64,000 nucleotides of DNA from a virus: positions 27,171 through 91,170 of the IMG/VR virus record IMGVR_UViG_3300030117_006323; one strand, 5' to 3'. The notes beneath the pieces were generated by a model. That model searched no databases. It saw only the letters and a list, made by a program, of their open reading frames with translations, and was not told the origin of the DNA. Shown in pieces: positions 39,108 through 46,962 of this stretch. How positions within the stretch are numbered: the first letter of the stretch is position 1; each line of letters begins with the position of its first letter. The translations under genes and the position numbers were made by a program.

Positions 39108-40892
39108 TTATCGACCACGCGGTCTCCTTGCGTTCATTAACGCATTAGAGGCTTGCCCGGCAGGCCCGGGTTGAGGTCCTCTTTGTTGCATAGTCTGGAC
39201 GGGTGCTCCTGATGTCATGGTGCCTCGCGGTGGAGCGGCTGGACCACGCGGTGTGCGCATGCCGACACCTTCACCGCCGGGTTGCGAAGGAGGCATAGCA
39301 CCGGGCATCATACCGGGCATAGCACCTCTACCGGGCGGGGCACCTCTGACAGGCATTCCACCAGCAGGTCCCATTGGAGGCATTCCTCCTGCCATTGGCA
39401 TACCGGGCATCATACCGGGCATCATACCGGGCATCATACCGGGCATCATACCGGGCATCATACCCGGTTGAGCGGGTGGAGGTTGTTTGTACGTGAAGCG
39501 AATGTCTTTCTCATTCTCATCAATCAATTGTGGTTGGAAGCCAAGCATCAACATACGTTGTGCAATATTGACTTCCATCTCATCGCGTCGGAGGCGAGTA
39601 ACTTCATCCTCTTCCTCAGATGGACGCAAAGTGAGTTTCCAATCTGTAACATCCATGGAGGCTAGCAGTTTGGGGAACAAAAGGTCAGAGTAAATTTTTT
39701 GACCAAATTCAACAGCACGATTGGTAACAACCATTTGCATACCTTCGTTGTTGAGACCTCCTGATTTTCCTGTATCCATCATGAATACATTGGACACACC
39801 ATAGAAAGAAGCGATACGCATACGGATTTCATCGCGAACTGCAATGTATTGCATCTCTTCTAGAGTATCCATGAATTTGACCCAATTCACACCGCCTCGA
39901 CCTGTAGAAGATTCGATGCCAACTCTTGGAACGTAGTGCGGGTCTCTTTCCATTTTTTCATCGACAGACTTCCAGAAAGACTTCATAGATTCCAGATTGT
40001 CTGTTGTCACAGAGATGATACCTTTGGGTGTCCTTCGTTTCTGATATGCTGTGTAGATATAATTGTCCATAGCCGTGAGTGTCATGGCTTGTCTCCACAA
40101 TGTATTCACAGGTGGGCGACCATACAGTTTGGACGGGTGGTATTTTGATACGTGCATGACTTCGCCTTCGATGTAATATTGCGTTTTACCAGAACCTGCT
40201 GTATTGATATGATGTACATCATGCATTTCATTACCGCATACACTACACTTGTCATCTTGACCCGGATAAGCGACTTGGTCTCTATGCAACAAACAAACTT
40301 TGTAACGACCGCCACGTACACCACGCTTATCGGCGACAATACGCATGAATACAGGGTCTCCACGAATAATTTCTTTGATACGGTAAAAAGCAGGCTCGCT
40401 TGTTTCAGGGTCTACGAAGTATTCTTTGACAAGAATCAAGAATGCATCATCGACAATATTGAGGTCTGTTTCAATTTCACCAAGAATCTGCAAAAAATTC
40501 TGTTCCATTGAGTTGTCTTGGTTGAACAACCATTTGGGGTAAAGCAGTTGTTCTGTATCTGGGGTTCGCATGTTGGAACTCTGACAATCAGGGCATACCT
40601 CAACTTCGTGTTGAAATTCAGTACCACAATCGACGCATTTGTGATGGAACTTCTTTTCCCAAAACCAACCTCGACGGAACATTTCTTGCCGAATAGTATT
40701 CAACACTGTCCGCAAAATCAAATTTTCATTGCTTACAGCGTAAAGAGCAGGAATGGTAATACCTTGTGATAGAACAGGCTCTTGAATACCACTTGTCCAA
40801 AGTGGCATTTGTGGCGCAGGTGTCTCTCTACGTTTGAATGGCTTCGCCAATGTCGATAAAAATCGACTAATCCGACTTTCTCCTTCAGCCAT
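39108..40892 (-). CDS. Portal protein with zinc ribbons and PGMM tail
   Basis: A 594-aa protein. The ATG at 40892 overlaps the upstream stop as TAATG and has GGAGG upstream; an in-frame extension to 40913 lacks support. Portal-like features are the N-terminal clip and wing segments (GITIPALYAVSNENLILRTV), DLNIVDDAFLILVKEYF, GEVMHVSKYHPSKLYGRPPV and the long stem helix (DEIRMRIASFYGVSNVFM). Two Cys clusters are inserted: CVDCGTEFQHEVEVCPDCQ at about residues 85-105, and CSVCGNEMHDVH with a preceding Cys-x3-His near 200-225. From about 485 on, the tail is Pro-Gly-Met repeats followed by Gly/Pro/Arg-rich sequence. It would form the dodecameric DNA channel at the head vertex, next to TerL. Confidence 0.8.
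   Translation of the reverse strand: MAEGESRISRFLSTLAKPFKRRETPAPQMPLWTSGIQEPVLSQGITIPALYAVSNENLILRTVLNTIRQEMFRRGWFWEKKFHHKCVDCGTEFQHEVEVCPDCQSSNMRTPDTEQLLYPKWLFNQDNSMEQNFLQILGEIETDLNIVDDAFLILVKEYFVDPETSEPAFYRIKEIIRGDPVFMRIVADKRGVRGGRYKVCLLHRDQVAYPGQDDKCSVCGNEMHDVHHINTAGSGKTQYYIEGEVMHVSKYHPSKLYGRPPVNTLWRQAMTLTAMDNYIYTAYQKRRTPKGIISVTTDNLESMKSFWKSVDEKMERDPHYVPRVGIESSTGRGGVNWVKFMDTLEEMQYIAVRDEIRMRIASFYGVSNVFMMDTGKSGGLNNEGMQMVVTNRAVEFGQKIYSDLLFPKLLASMDVTDWKLTLRPSEEEDEVTRLRRDEMEVNIAQRMLMLGFQPQLIDENEKDIRFTYKQPPPAQPGMMPGMMPGMMPGMMPGMMPGMPMAGGMPPMGPAGGMPVRGAPPGRGAMPGMMPGAMPPSQPGGEGVGMRTPRGPAAPPRGTMTSGAPVQTMQQRGPQPGPAGQASNALMNARRPRGR
39403..39472 (-). repeat. 12-bp tandem repeat encoding PGMM
   Basis: About six near-identical tandem units of GGGCATCATACC (plus strand) lie within the portal gene and encode repeated Pro-Gly-Met-Met. 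A further partial unit occurs near 39301-39316. The unit length is a multiple of three, so copy-number change keeps the reading frame. It is a coding minisatellite, not a CRISPR array, since there are no spacers. Confidence 0.85.
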
Positions 40893-42250
40893 TAACAAAT
40901 CGCCTCCGACCACTTGTTGATTGACTCTTGGTCAACCCCCCACTCTTGCAGTAGTTCTTGACCTTTTGCAGTATCACGCCAATTTTCGTATTGGACTACG
41001 CGCCTTAATTGGGATTTGCGCTCTATATCAGCATCTAAAAATTCTAGTACGGCTTTCGCCTGTAGATTTTTCATCTGCAAATGTGGTGTGATACCAGTAA
41101 GGAGTTTTCTCATATCATCCTTAGAATAAAATTGTAGGCGATGTTGGCTTCTTTGGCCGTCTTTGTACACTTTTTGGTCTAATTGCAGTACACCACAGCC
41201 CAATGTTTTGTGGAGTTGCTCACAGTGAATCCGCCCGCGTTCTCCTGTTGCGATAAATCCGGCTCTTGGTTCACCACGTTTTGTAATCGTAATGTAACCA
41301 TCAGCATCAAGGAATCCAGCAGCATAAGGCCAAACCTGTGATTCTTTGAGGACAAGAGCATCTTGTTTCAAAAGAATGTATTCTCCTCTTCGACCACCTT
41401 TCATGATGTCAACTTCTTCTCCATAAGTATTGAGAACGCTAGCAAGGCGTCGAGAACTTAGACTCTTTAGGTGATTTTCATGCATTCCTTTCTCAAGCAT
41501 ATTATGTAGAATGTCACTTGCAGTCATAGGGCCTTTTTCACCCAATTCATCAACACTGCATTGTAACCATTCTTTTTCAATTTGGGACAAAGCGTCAGTT
41601 TGGTGTAATGTATTCCTCCACATTTTTTTGGCTTCTTTACGCATTTCCATAGCAGTTAGCCACTCTTCTTTTTGCCCAGAGTCCCATGCATCTTCTACAC
41701 TCTCCAATGTTTTGATGACGCCTGTTGCGTTTTCCCATTGCTCACATGCGCGTAATAGAGAAGAAGAACGCACTTCTCCAAAACGCCGGAAGGCCTTGAG
41801 GTTCCTATCTGACAAACCTAGATTACGCAGAGTTTCAGAGCGGTCGTGTGCCCAACCGTGCATTTTGAGAGTCTCTTCGACTTCTAACGCTTTCAACATC
41901 TGGATATTCCCAATAATTTCATCAATGTCAGTTTTCAATCCTTTGTGGTGACGCCGTGCCTTTCGTAAATCTTTGACAATATCAGCGGCACTTTTGCCTA
42001 ATTTGTGTTCAAACCACCCATCACCATTAGATGGAAAACCATGTCCCTTCTTTTTCATGGGGGCTTCTTCCTTCTTTTTTGGTTTTGAAGATTCAATTTG
42101 AATCACGATACTCATCAATCCTTTCGGCTTATCCTTGAATTTTGGGTGCTCGGCCAAGGCTTTAGTGATTGCCCTCACCATAGGGCTTTCGATGTTTTCA
42201 ATTTCTTCTGGGATGTCGTAATCATCTCCAATTAAACCCGAGCCCCACAT
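40892..42250 (-). CDS. LAGLIDADG-domain protein between TerL and portal
   Basis: A 452-aa protein. The N-terminal 280 residues are mostly helical and charged (VKDLRKARRHHKGLKTDIDE, a winged-helix-like part near MTASDILHNMLEKGMHENHL). At about 303-325 the sequence WPYAAGFLDADGYITITKRG matches the LAGLIDADG catalytic helix including the acidic residue, and the following residues (IHCEQLHKTLGCGVLQL, SQHRLQFYSKDDMRKLL) fit the rest of a single LAGLIDADG fold. It may be a domesticated homing endonuclease used in genome packaging or nicking, or a parasitic gene. It is tightly coupled to its neighbours: five nt after TerL and TAATG with the portal. Confidence 0.7.
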   Translation of the reverse strand: MWGSGLIGDDYDIPEEIENIESPMVRAITKALAEHPKFKDKPKGLMSIVIQIESSKPKKKEEAPMKKKGHGFPSNGDGWFEHKLGKSAADIVKDLRKARRHHKGLKTDIDEIIGNIQMLKALEVEETLKMHGWAHDRSETLRNLGLSDRNLKAFRRFGEVRSSSLLRACEQWENATGVIKTLESVEDAWDSGQKEEWLTAMEMRKEAKKMWRNTLHQTDALSQIEKEWLQCSVDELGEKGPMTASDILHNMLEKGMHENHLKSLSSRRLASVLNTYGEEVDIMKGGRRGEYILLKQDALVLKESQVWPYAAGFLDADGYITITKRGEPRAGFIATGERGRIHCEQLHKTLGCGVLQLDQKVYKDGQRSQHRLQFYSKDDMRKLLTGITPHLQMKNLQAKAVLEFLDADIERKSQLRRVVQYENWRDTAKGQELLQEWGVDQESINKWSEAIC

Positions 42251-42254
42251 AATA

Positions 42255-43721
42255 TCACATCACAAACCAATCAGACTTGTTGCCTGTTAATTCACCTTGG
42301 ACCCAATCGCCAAAGCCCGGGAGGAAATCATCCAATAAAACAACACTGCCCTTGAATTCTTTCGTTCCCCAATTTGCCAGAGCCAGTCCCATAGCCAAGT
42401 CATCGTGAACACCTACACTTTCAAGACGGCCTTGTTTGGTCATCCCAAATCGGTTCAACTCAGTCTCTAATTTATGAGTGAACTCTTTGCTCTTTTCATC
42501 ACCGTAAGGTGTACGAATATGACCTTGTTCAAACGCCAACAGTAAAGACATGAACAAACTTTCCTTACGCGCGCGCGTAGTCATGAATGTACGCACAGGA
42601 ATGTCCATATCGCGCAATTCAGTCTCAAACATACGCTGGAAGTTGTTACCTTCAAGTTCAATCAAATCAGGCTGAAAGCGACTATTGAGTAAGATAATGT
42701 GTCTTTTTTGTGCTTCTGAATTCAAACCTTTTTCGTGCACAGAATGAATGACTTGTTTGACGCCAGCCTCTGTGGTACGCATAATGACCATGGCTGTGTA
42801 GTCAGCGTTTTTATCGGAAGCAATCGCAGGGTCCCATCCGATGAAATGTTGCCCGAATACACCAGCACGTTCTCCTTCTTCATCGTACTCGTATTCGGCC
42901 CGTTCCAATAGCCGAAGTTCAGGGTCACGAGCGGCTTCCAGAATATCCATTGGGAACATACTCGCTACGTCATGAATCGGCTCACAGAGATATTCACGAG
43001 CGAACTGAATAGCAGGCATAGACATACGCCGTTGCATCAAAGACTCTTCATCCCAACGACCGGGCCATAAAGCGACACCTTCAGAATCCATAGCAGGGAA
43101 AGTCTCAACAATGAAAGCATCTTTGCTTTCTAACTCAGTGTACAAGTCATTGTAACTGAAAGGTGTTCCGACCATCATCAAACGACCTGTGTGGTGCAGA
43201 ACTGGGAGAAGAACTGAATAAAACCAATCAGCAGTACGTGCCAACTCTGTCGCTGTTGACCCCCATAGAATGTCATCACAGACTACAACATCAGGGTGGA
43301 AACCACGAGTTGCACCACCAACCGACTTTGCCATCAAACGACTGCCGTTGGTGAATTCAAAATACGATTTAGCCCAAGGCATACCTGTAGGCTTGAGATG
43401 ATTCAAGACTGGGTTTGTATCTACGTGACTTCGTATCATACGCATGTGTTCCAAAGTCTGTTCTAGAGAGTGTGAGAAAATCATGATGTGCGTGTTAGGA
43501 GTAAATGCGGCTAGCCACAAAGCATAGGACATAAACAAAGTTGACTTGCCGTGGTCACGAGCCGCTTTTACAACGTAGTATCGGTGATTGGTTAGGCGGT
43601 CAGTCCACTGTTCGTGGTGATGGTTGAAATCATATCCTAGAATATCTGTGAAAAAAAACTCAAATGACTTTGCCGCCATTTCGCGGTCCATCTCAATAAT
43701 GAGTTCATTGACATCGCTCAT
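42255..43721 (-). CDS. terL: Terminase large subunit
   Basis: A 488-aa protein, a normal length for TerL. The ATPase domain has Walker A ARDHGKS at residues 54-60 and Walker B VVVCDD at 145-150, followed by the coupling segment VGTPFSYND. The nuclease domain has GWDPA at 295-299, LIELEGNN near 353-360 and HDDLAMGLALA from 439, which together give the three acidic metal-binding positions of the RNase H-like fold. It drives DNA packaging through the portal and cuts the concatemer. All catalytic residues that I can identify are intact. Confidence 0.93.
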   Translation of the reverse strand: MSDVNELIIEMDREMAAKSFEFFFTDILGYDFNHHHEQWTDRLTNHRYYVVKAARDHGKSTLFMSYALWLAAFTPNTHIMIFSHSLEQTLEHMRMIRSHVDTNPVLNHLKPTGMPWAKSYFEFTNGSRLMAKSVGGATRGFHPDVVVCDDILWGSTATELARTADWFYSVLLPVLHHTGRLMMVGTPFSYNDLYTELESKDAFIVETFPAMDSEGVALWPGRWDEESLMQRRMSMPAIQFAREYLCEPIHDVASMFPMDILEAARDPELRLLERAEYEYDEEGERAGVFGQHFIGWDPAIASDKNADYTAMVIMRTTEAGVKQVIHSVHEKGLNSEAQKRHIILLNSRFQPDLIELEGNNFQRMFETELRDMDIPVRTFMTTRARKESLFMSLLLAFEQGHIRTPYGDEKSKEFTHKLETELNRFGMTKQGRLESVGVHDDLAMGLALANWGTKEFKGSVVLLDDFLPGFGDWVQGELTGNKSDWFVM

Positions 43722-43725
43722 GTCA

Positions 43726-44799
43726 TCAAACCCCTTGCAGCATGCGCCATGCGAGGTCCATCGGTTCTGCTTTTATGTCGTACTCCTCGACCATGTTACC
43801 AAATCCTGCTGGCGTGAGTGGGCCTTGGTCACCACCTAACGTGCTGCCGGATGCAATACCTCCTGATTGTGGGTCTAAGGTATTCATGGGGTGTTCCACC
43901 TCGTCTGGTAAAGAATTTAGTTTTTGTTCATTTTGTGCCGCATCTGTGACAGCAGTAGCCGTTGGGTCTGTTCCGTGGCTAGCATCCACATTTGTTGGTG
44001 GATTTATCATTTGCTGATTCATCAACAGTTGCTGTACAATTGCCGCCTGCATGTCGCGATTTTGCGCTAGATGAGAGTCGTACCCACTGGCAGTCAACAT
44101 ATCTCCTATCTGTGATGTGTTTTGCTCTGCTTCTGGTGGTGCTGCTGCTGCCTCTTGTTGTGCTTTTTCATGCTCGGCCATTGATTGGTCATAACCACGC
44201 TGTGCATCTTGGATTCTATCAGCATAACCATGCGCAACTCTTGAGCCTAAATTAGTCAAGGCTCTACCTTTCCCATAACCTGCCAAAGTGGCATCCATGG
44301 CACCACCGAAAGACCCACTTTGCTGTCCTTCATTAAATCCTAAAGCGGCCAATGGCAGAGATGCTACCATGCTACCTACATTGGCTGCGTGCCCAACTCC
44401 TCTAGCGGCCAATCCAGCCAAAGAAGCAGGAGTAGCGTCTACTTTACTTTGCAAACCCTGAATGGCATGATTCCAGCCTCTACCTAATGTTCCTTTTGGA
44501 TTCCGAATATGAAGACTTTGGGGTTGAAACATAGCACCCATGCCTCGTGACCATGTGGAATCACCACCTTGTTGTACTTGGTTAGCAGCAAAGCGCCCAA
44601 GTTTAGAACCAAAAGAATCCGTGCGATTTTGTGGTTTTTGCCGATTTCCTCCCATAGCCACTTGATATTGGTCTCCAAAAAATATCTGACCACCGGGACC
44701 AACTACAGCGCCACTGCCGGGTGTTAAAGAAGATTGGTGTTCAGACCCAACAACTGGCTCTTTCAAAATGCGCCAAGCAGTATCTAATGGGTCACTCAT
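43726..44799 (-). CDS. Internal virion protein candidate with LLK motif at both ends
   Basis: A 357-aa protein starting with ATGA overlap and GGTGGT upstream. It begins MSDPLDTAWRILKEP and ends with AEPMDLAWRMLQGV, so the recurring motif sits at both termini. Between them is a Gly/Ala-rich stretch with moderate hydrophobicity (ASLAGLAARGVGHAANVGSM, VASLPLAALGFNEG) that could interact with membranes, then a Gln/Ala-rich part. The gene lies directly before TerL. I propose an internal head protein, possibly membrane-active on ejection. No known family is recognised. Confidence 0.55.
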   Translation of the reverse strand: MSDPLDTAWRILKEPVVGSEHQSSLTPGSGAVVGPGGQIFFGDQYQVAMGGNRQKPQNRTDSFGSKLGRFAANQVQQGGDSTWSRGMGAMFQPQSLHIRNPKGTLGRGWNHAIQGLQSKVDATPASLAGLAARGVGHAANVGSMVASLPLAALGFNEGQQSGSFGGAMDATLAGYGKGRALTNLGSRVAHGYADRIQDAQRGYDQSMAEHEKAQQEAAAAPPEAEQNTSQIGDMLTASGYDSHLAQNRDMQAAIVQQLLMNQQMINPPTNVDASHGTDPTATAVTDAAQNEQKLNSLPDEVEHPMNTLDPQSGGIASGSTLGGDQGPLTPAGFGNMVEEYDIKAEPMDLAWRMLQGV

Positions 44800-46961
44800 G
44801 AAAACACCACCTTTACTGCGCCGACAACTGGCGGAGGCACATTAAATACTTCAGCCACACGGTGCCAATCACCTTTCGATACTGCTAAACTACGGATGTC
44901 ATGTTTGGTCAAACCAGTTTTACTCGCCATCAAGGCTACATCTGATTCAACATTTAGATTCAAGTTGGTTTTTCTTGGGACATACTTGAGCACATTGACA
45001 TCTGTTTTTGCATCTTGCAACTGCATTTCTTCCATCGCTTTTTCAATACGGTCAAGCATGTCATGTTGGTCTAAAGAAGTACGAACCCATTGGTCTAAAC
45101 GTGTTTGGGCAGGGTCAGTGAAAAGGCCCATCGCTCTTGGGTCTTGTCGAATTTGCTGCGGAACTCGTAATTCTTCTGCCATTTGTGTTTGTTCACGACC
45201 GGGAGGCAGAGCGCTAAGTTGTTCACGGGCTTCTTGAATAACAGGGTGTAAAGGGCGAGGAGTTGTTATAGGGCGCTCAACAGCAAGACGACTTGCAGCG
45301 GGAGCGGCTCGTGCAGCAGGTTGTTGAATAGGTGCAGGAGGAGGGGCGGGCGCAGGAGGAGGAAGAGGTTCTGGGTCACGTATAGCAGGACCGGGACCGC
45401 CGGGTGGAGTAGGCATTTCTTCTGTAGTCATTGGGGCCATAGTCAATTCTGTGTGGAACCTGTTTTTCCAGTGAGGAGTAACTTCAGTGTTTATGATTTG
45501 GTCCACAAGTTGTGAGCCAACATGGGCTGAAGTTGGTAGATTATCCCAATCAGGCACCCAATCTGGATTATGACCATATCCTACTGCCATCATACTTGCA
45601 ATAGATTCAAACACCGTTCTGTTGTTGGCAATTTTCATCCGGTCCTCGTCAGAAAGATTTGCGACAAAATCTGATTCAACATCGGCCATAGCAGACCGCG
45701 TTGGGTCTTTTTCAGAAGGACCATAGGCCCCTGCGGCTTCAGCGACTTTAGCCGCAAAAGAATGAGGACTTCTTCCTTTTTTTCTTGTTCCTGTGCGCGC
45801 ATGTCCTGCGTGTAAGTCAATACCTTCAACATCCATAATTGGATGCATAATTTTTCGTGTTTTTGTTGCGGTCGCAGGACTACCTGCTCCTGCAAACATA
45901 TACTGCATAACTGGTGCTTTGGCTAATTCATGGATAACAGCCGCCCGCAATTCAGGATTAGGCATTGCTTGTCTCAATGAGATTTGTCTGCCATCAGCAA
46001 GGGAAATAGGTGTGTCAGGAATTTGGTCAAGCATTCCTGCTTGTTCCATTTGCATCATGACTTGATTGATTTCAGCCTCTGCGGCTTCTTTGTTTTTTCT
46101 AGCAGAATACTGTGTCGCAGGGATATGGAACATATCATCAGGTAAATGTTTCACAGTTTCCCAAGTATGTATGTTGCCGTATGCTTGGTCAGCCATAAGA
46201 CCTTTAGGACCATGTCTTTCAAGCACATGACTCGGGACAATCCCATGGGCTTGTAATTCTCCGGCTTTTGTCCGGTAAGTGTGCGGTGAAAGAAGTTCAG
46301 GGCTAATATTTGGGTATTTGACAAACTCTAACTCACCCGCAGCCATGTCTCCTAATCCGGGTGCGATTGCATTCAATTCAGATTGAATTTGTTTATTCAT
46401 TGGTATTGCACCAGATTCAGGGAATAAACCTGCTTCGTGTCCGGGCTTGCTGGAATAATACGTAAATTTCAATCCATCGTTACCTCTAGTACCAATTGCG
46501 TTTTGGCTCCCTTGGTTAATTGGATGAGGGCCTACTACGGCTTTGCGCCATTCTGGAGAATCAAAATCAGCCAAACCATGATTTTTAGTGTGAACGTGGT
46601 CTAAATTAAATCTGTCAATTGCTCTCTGCAATATTTCTGACGCATCCATCGGTTCACCATTTTCGTTTTTGATATTGTTTTTATCCAAAAACGCTTGAAG
46701 ATGCGTAGCCGCACCATCAATAGGATGCATACCACCGTCTAGCAAAGCACCTGTATGTGGGTCCCAAGAGAACAAAGGATGGTCGGGCTTATCGGGATGA
46801 GGATTCAAAGCGTGTTCAGGAGGCCAATACATCTTTTTGTGGCCCTGCGGGCTCATGAAAATAACACCGTCACCTTTTCGCAGTAAAATAGGTTCCACAA
46901 TATTTTCAGTGAAAGATTTCATAATCCGGTCTTGCGGACTAAGAACTCGGATTTGTACCAT
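44796..46961 (-). CDS. Large protein of unknown function (721 aa)
   Basis: The ATG has GGAG 9 nt upstream. The N-terminal 450 residues are mixed, with several His and Trp (MYWPPEHALNPHPDKPDHPL, GLADFDSPEWRKAVVGPHPI). A proline-rich linker at about 520-570 (PLPPPAPAPPPAP) leads to a helical C-terminal part (QTRLDQWVRTSLDQHDMLDR, DVALMASKTGLTKHDIRSLA). A full LLK motif is absent, although GEPMDASEILQRA near residue 103 has a similar beginning. It is co-directional and overlaps the next gene by four nt. Probably virion-associated by context; no enzymatic motif is seen. Confidence 0.5.
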   Translation of the reverse strand: MVQIRVLSPQDRIMKSFTENIVEPILLRKGDGVIFMSPQGHKKMYWPPEHALNPHPDKPDHPLFSWDPHTGALLDGGMHPIDGAATHLQAFLDKNNIKNENGEPMDASEILQRAIDRFNLDHVHTKNHGLADFDSPEWRKAVVGPHPINQGSQNAIGTRGNDGLKFTYYSSKPGHEAGLFPESGAIPMNKQIQSELNAIAPGLGDMAAGELEFVKYPNISPELLSPHTYRTKAGELQAHGIVPSHVLERHGPKGLMADQAYGNIHTWETVKHLPDDMFHIPATQYSARKNKEAAEAEINQVMMQMEQAGMLDQIPDTPISLADGRQISLRQAMPNPELRAAVIHELAKAPVMQYMFAGAGSPATATKTRKIMHPIMDVEGIDLHAGHARTGTRKKGRSPHSFAAKVAEAAGAYGPSEKDPTRSAMADVESDFVANLSDEDRMKIANNRTVFESIASMMAVGYGHNPDWVPDWDNLPTSAHVGSQLVDQIINTEVTPHWKNRFHTELTMAPMTTEEMPTPPGGPGPAIRDPEPLPPPAPAPPPAPIQQPAARAAPAASRLAVERPITTPRPLHPVIQEAREQLSALPPGREQTQMAEELRVPQQIRQDPRAMGLFTDPAQTRLDQWVRTSLDQHDMLDRIEKAMEEMQLQDAKTDVNVLKYVPRKTNLNLNVESDVALMASKTGLTKHDIRSLAVSKGDWHRVAEVFNVPPPVVGAVKVVFS

Positions 46962-46962
46962 T

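Noticed and set aside
39217-39471. Tandem repeats considered as a CRISPR array or plus-strand gene
   Set aside because: There are no spacers; the 12-bp unit is an in-frame repeat of the portal tail, and the opposite-strand frame is only its shadow.
44796-46961. Additional LLK tag at GEPMDASEILQRA in the 721-aa protein
   Set aside because: Only the first four residues match; the A-W-x-L-L-K part is absent, so it is not counted.
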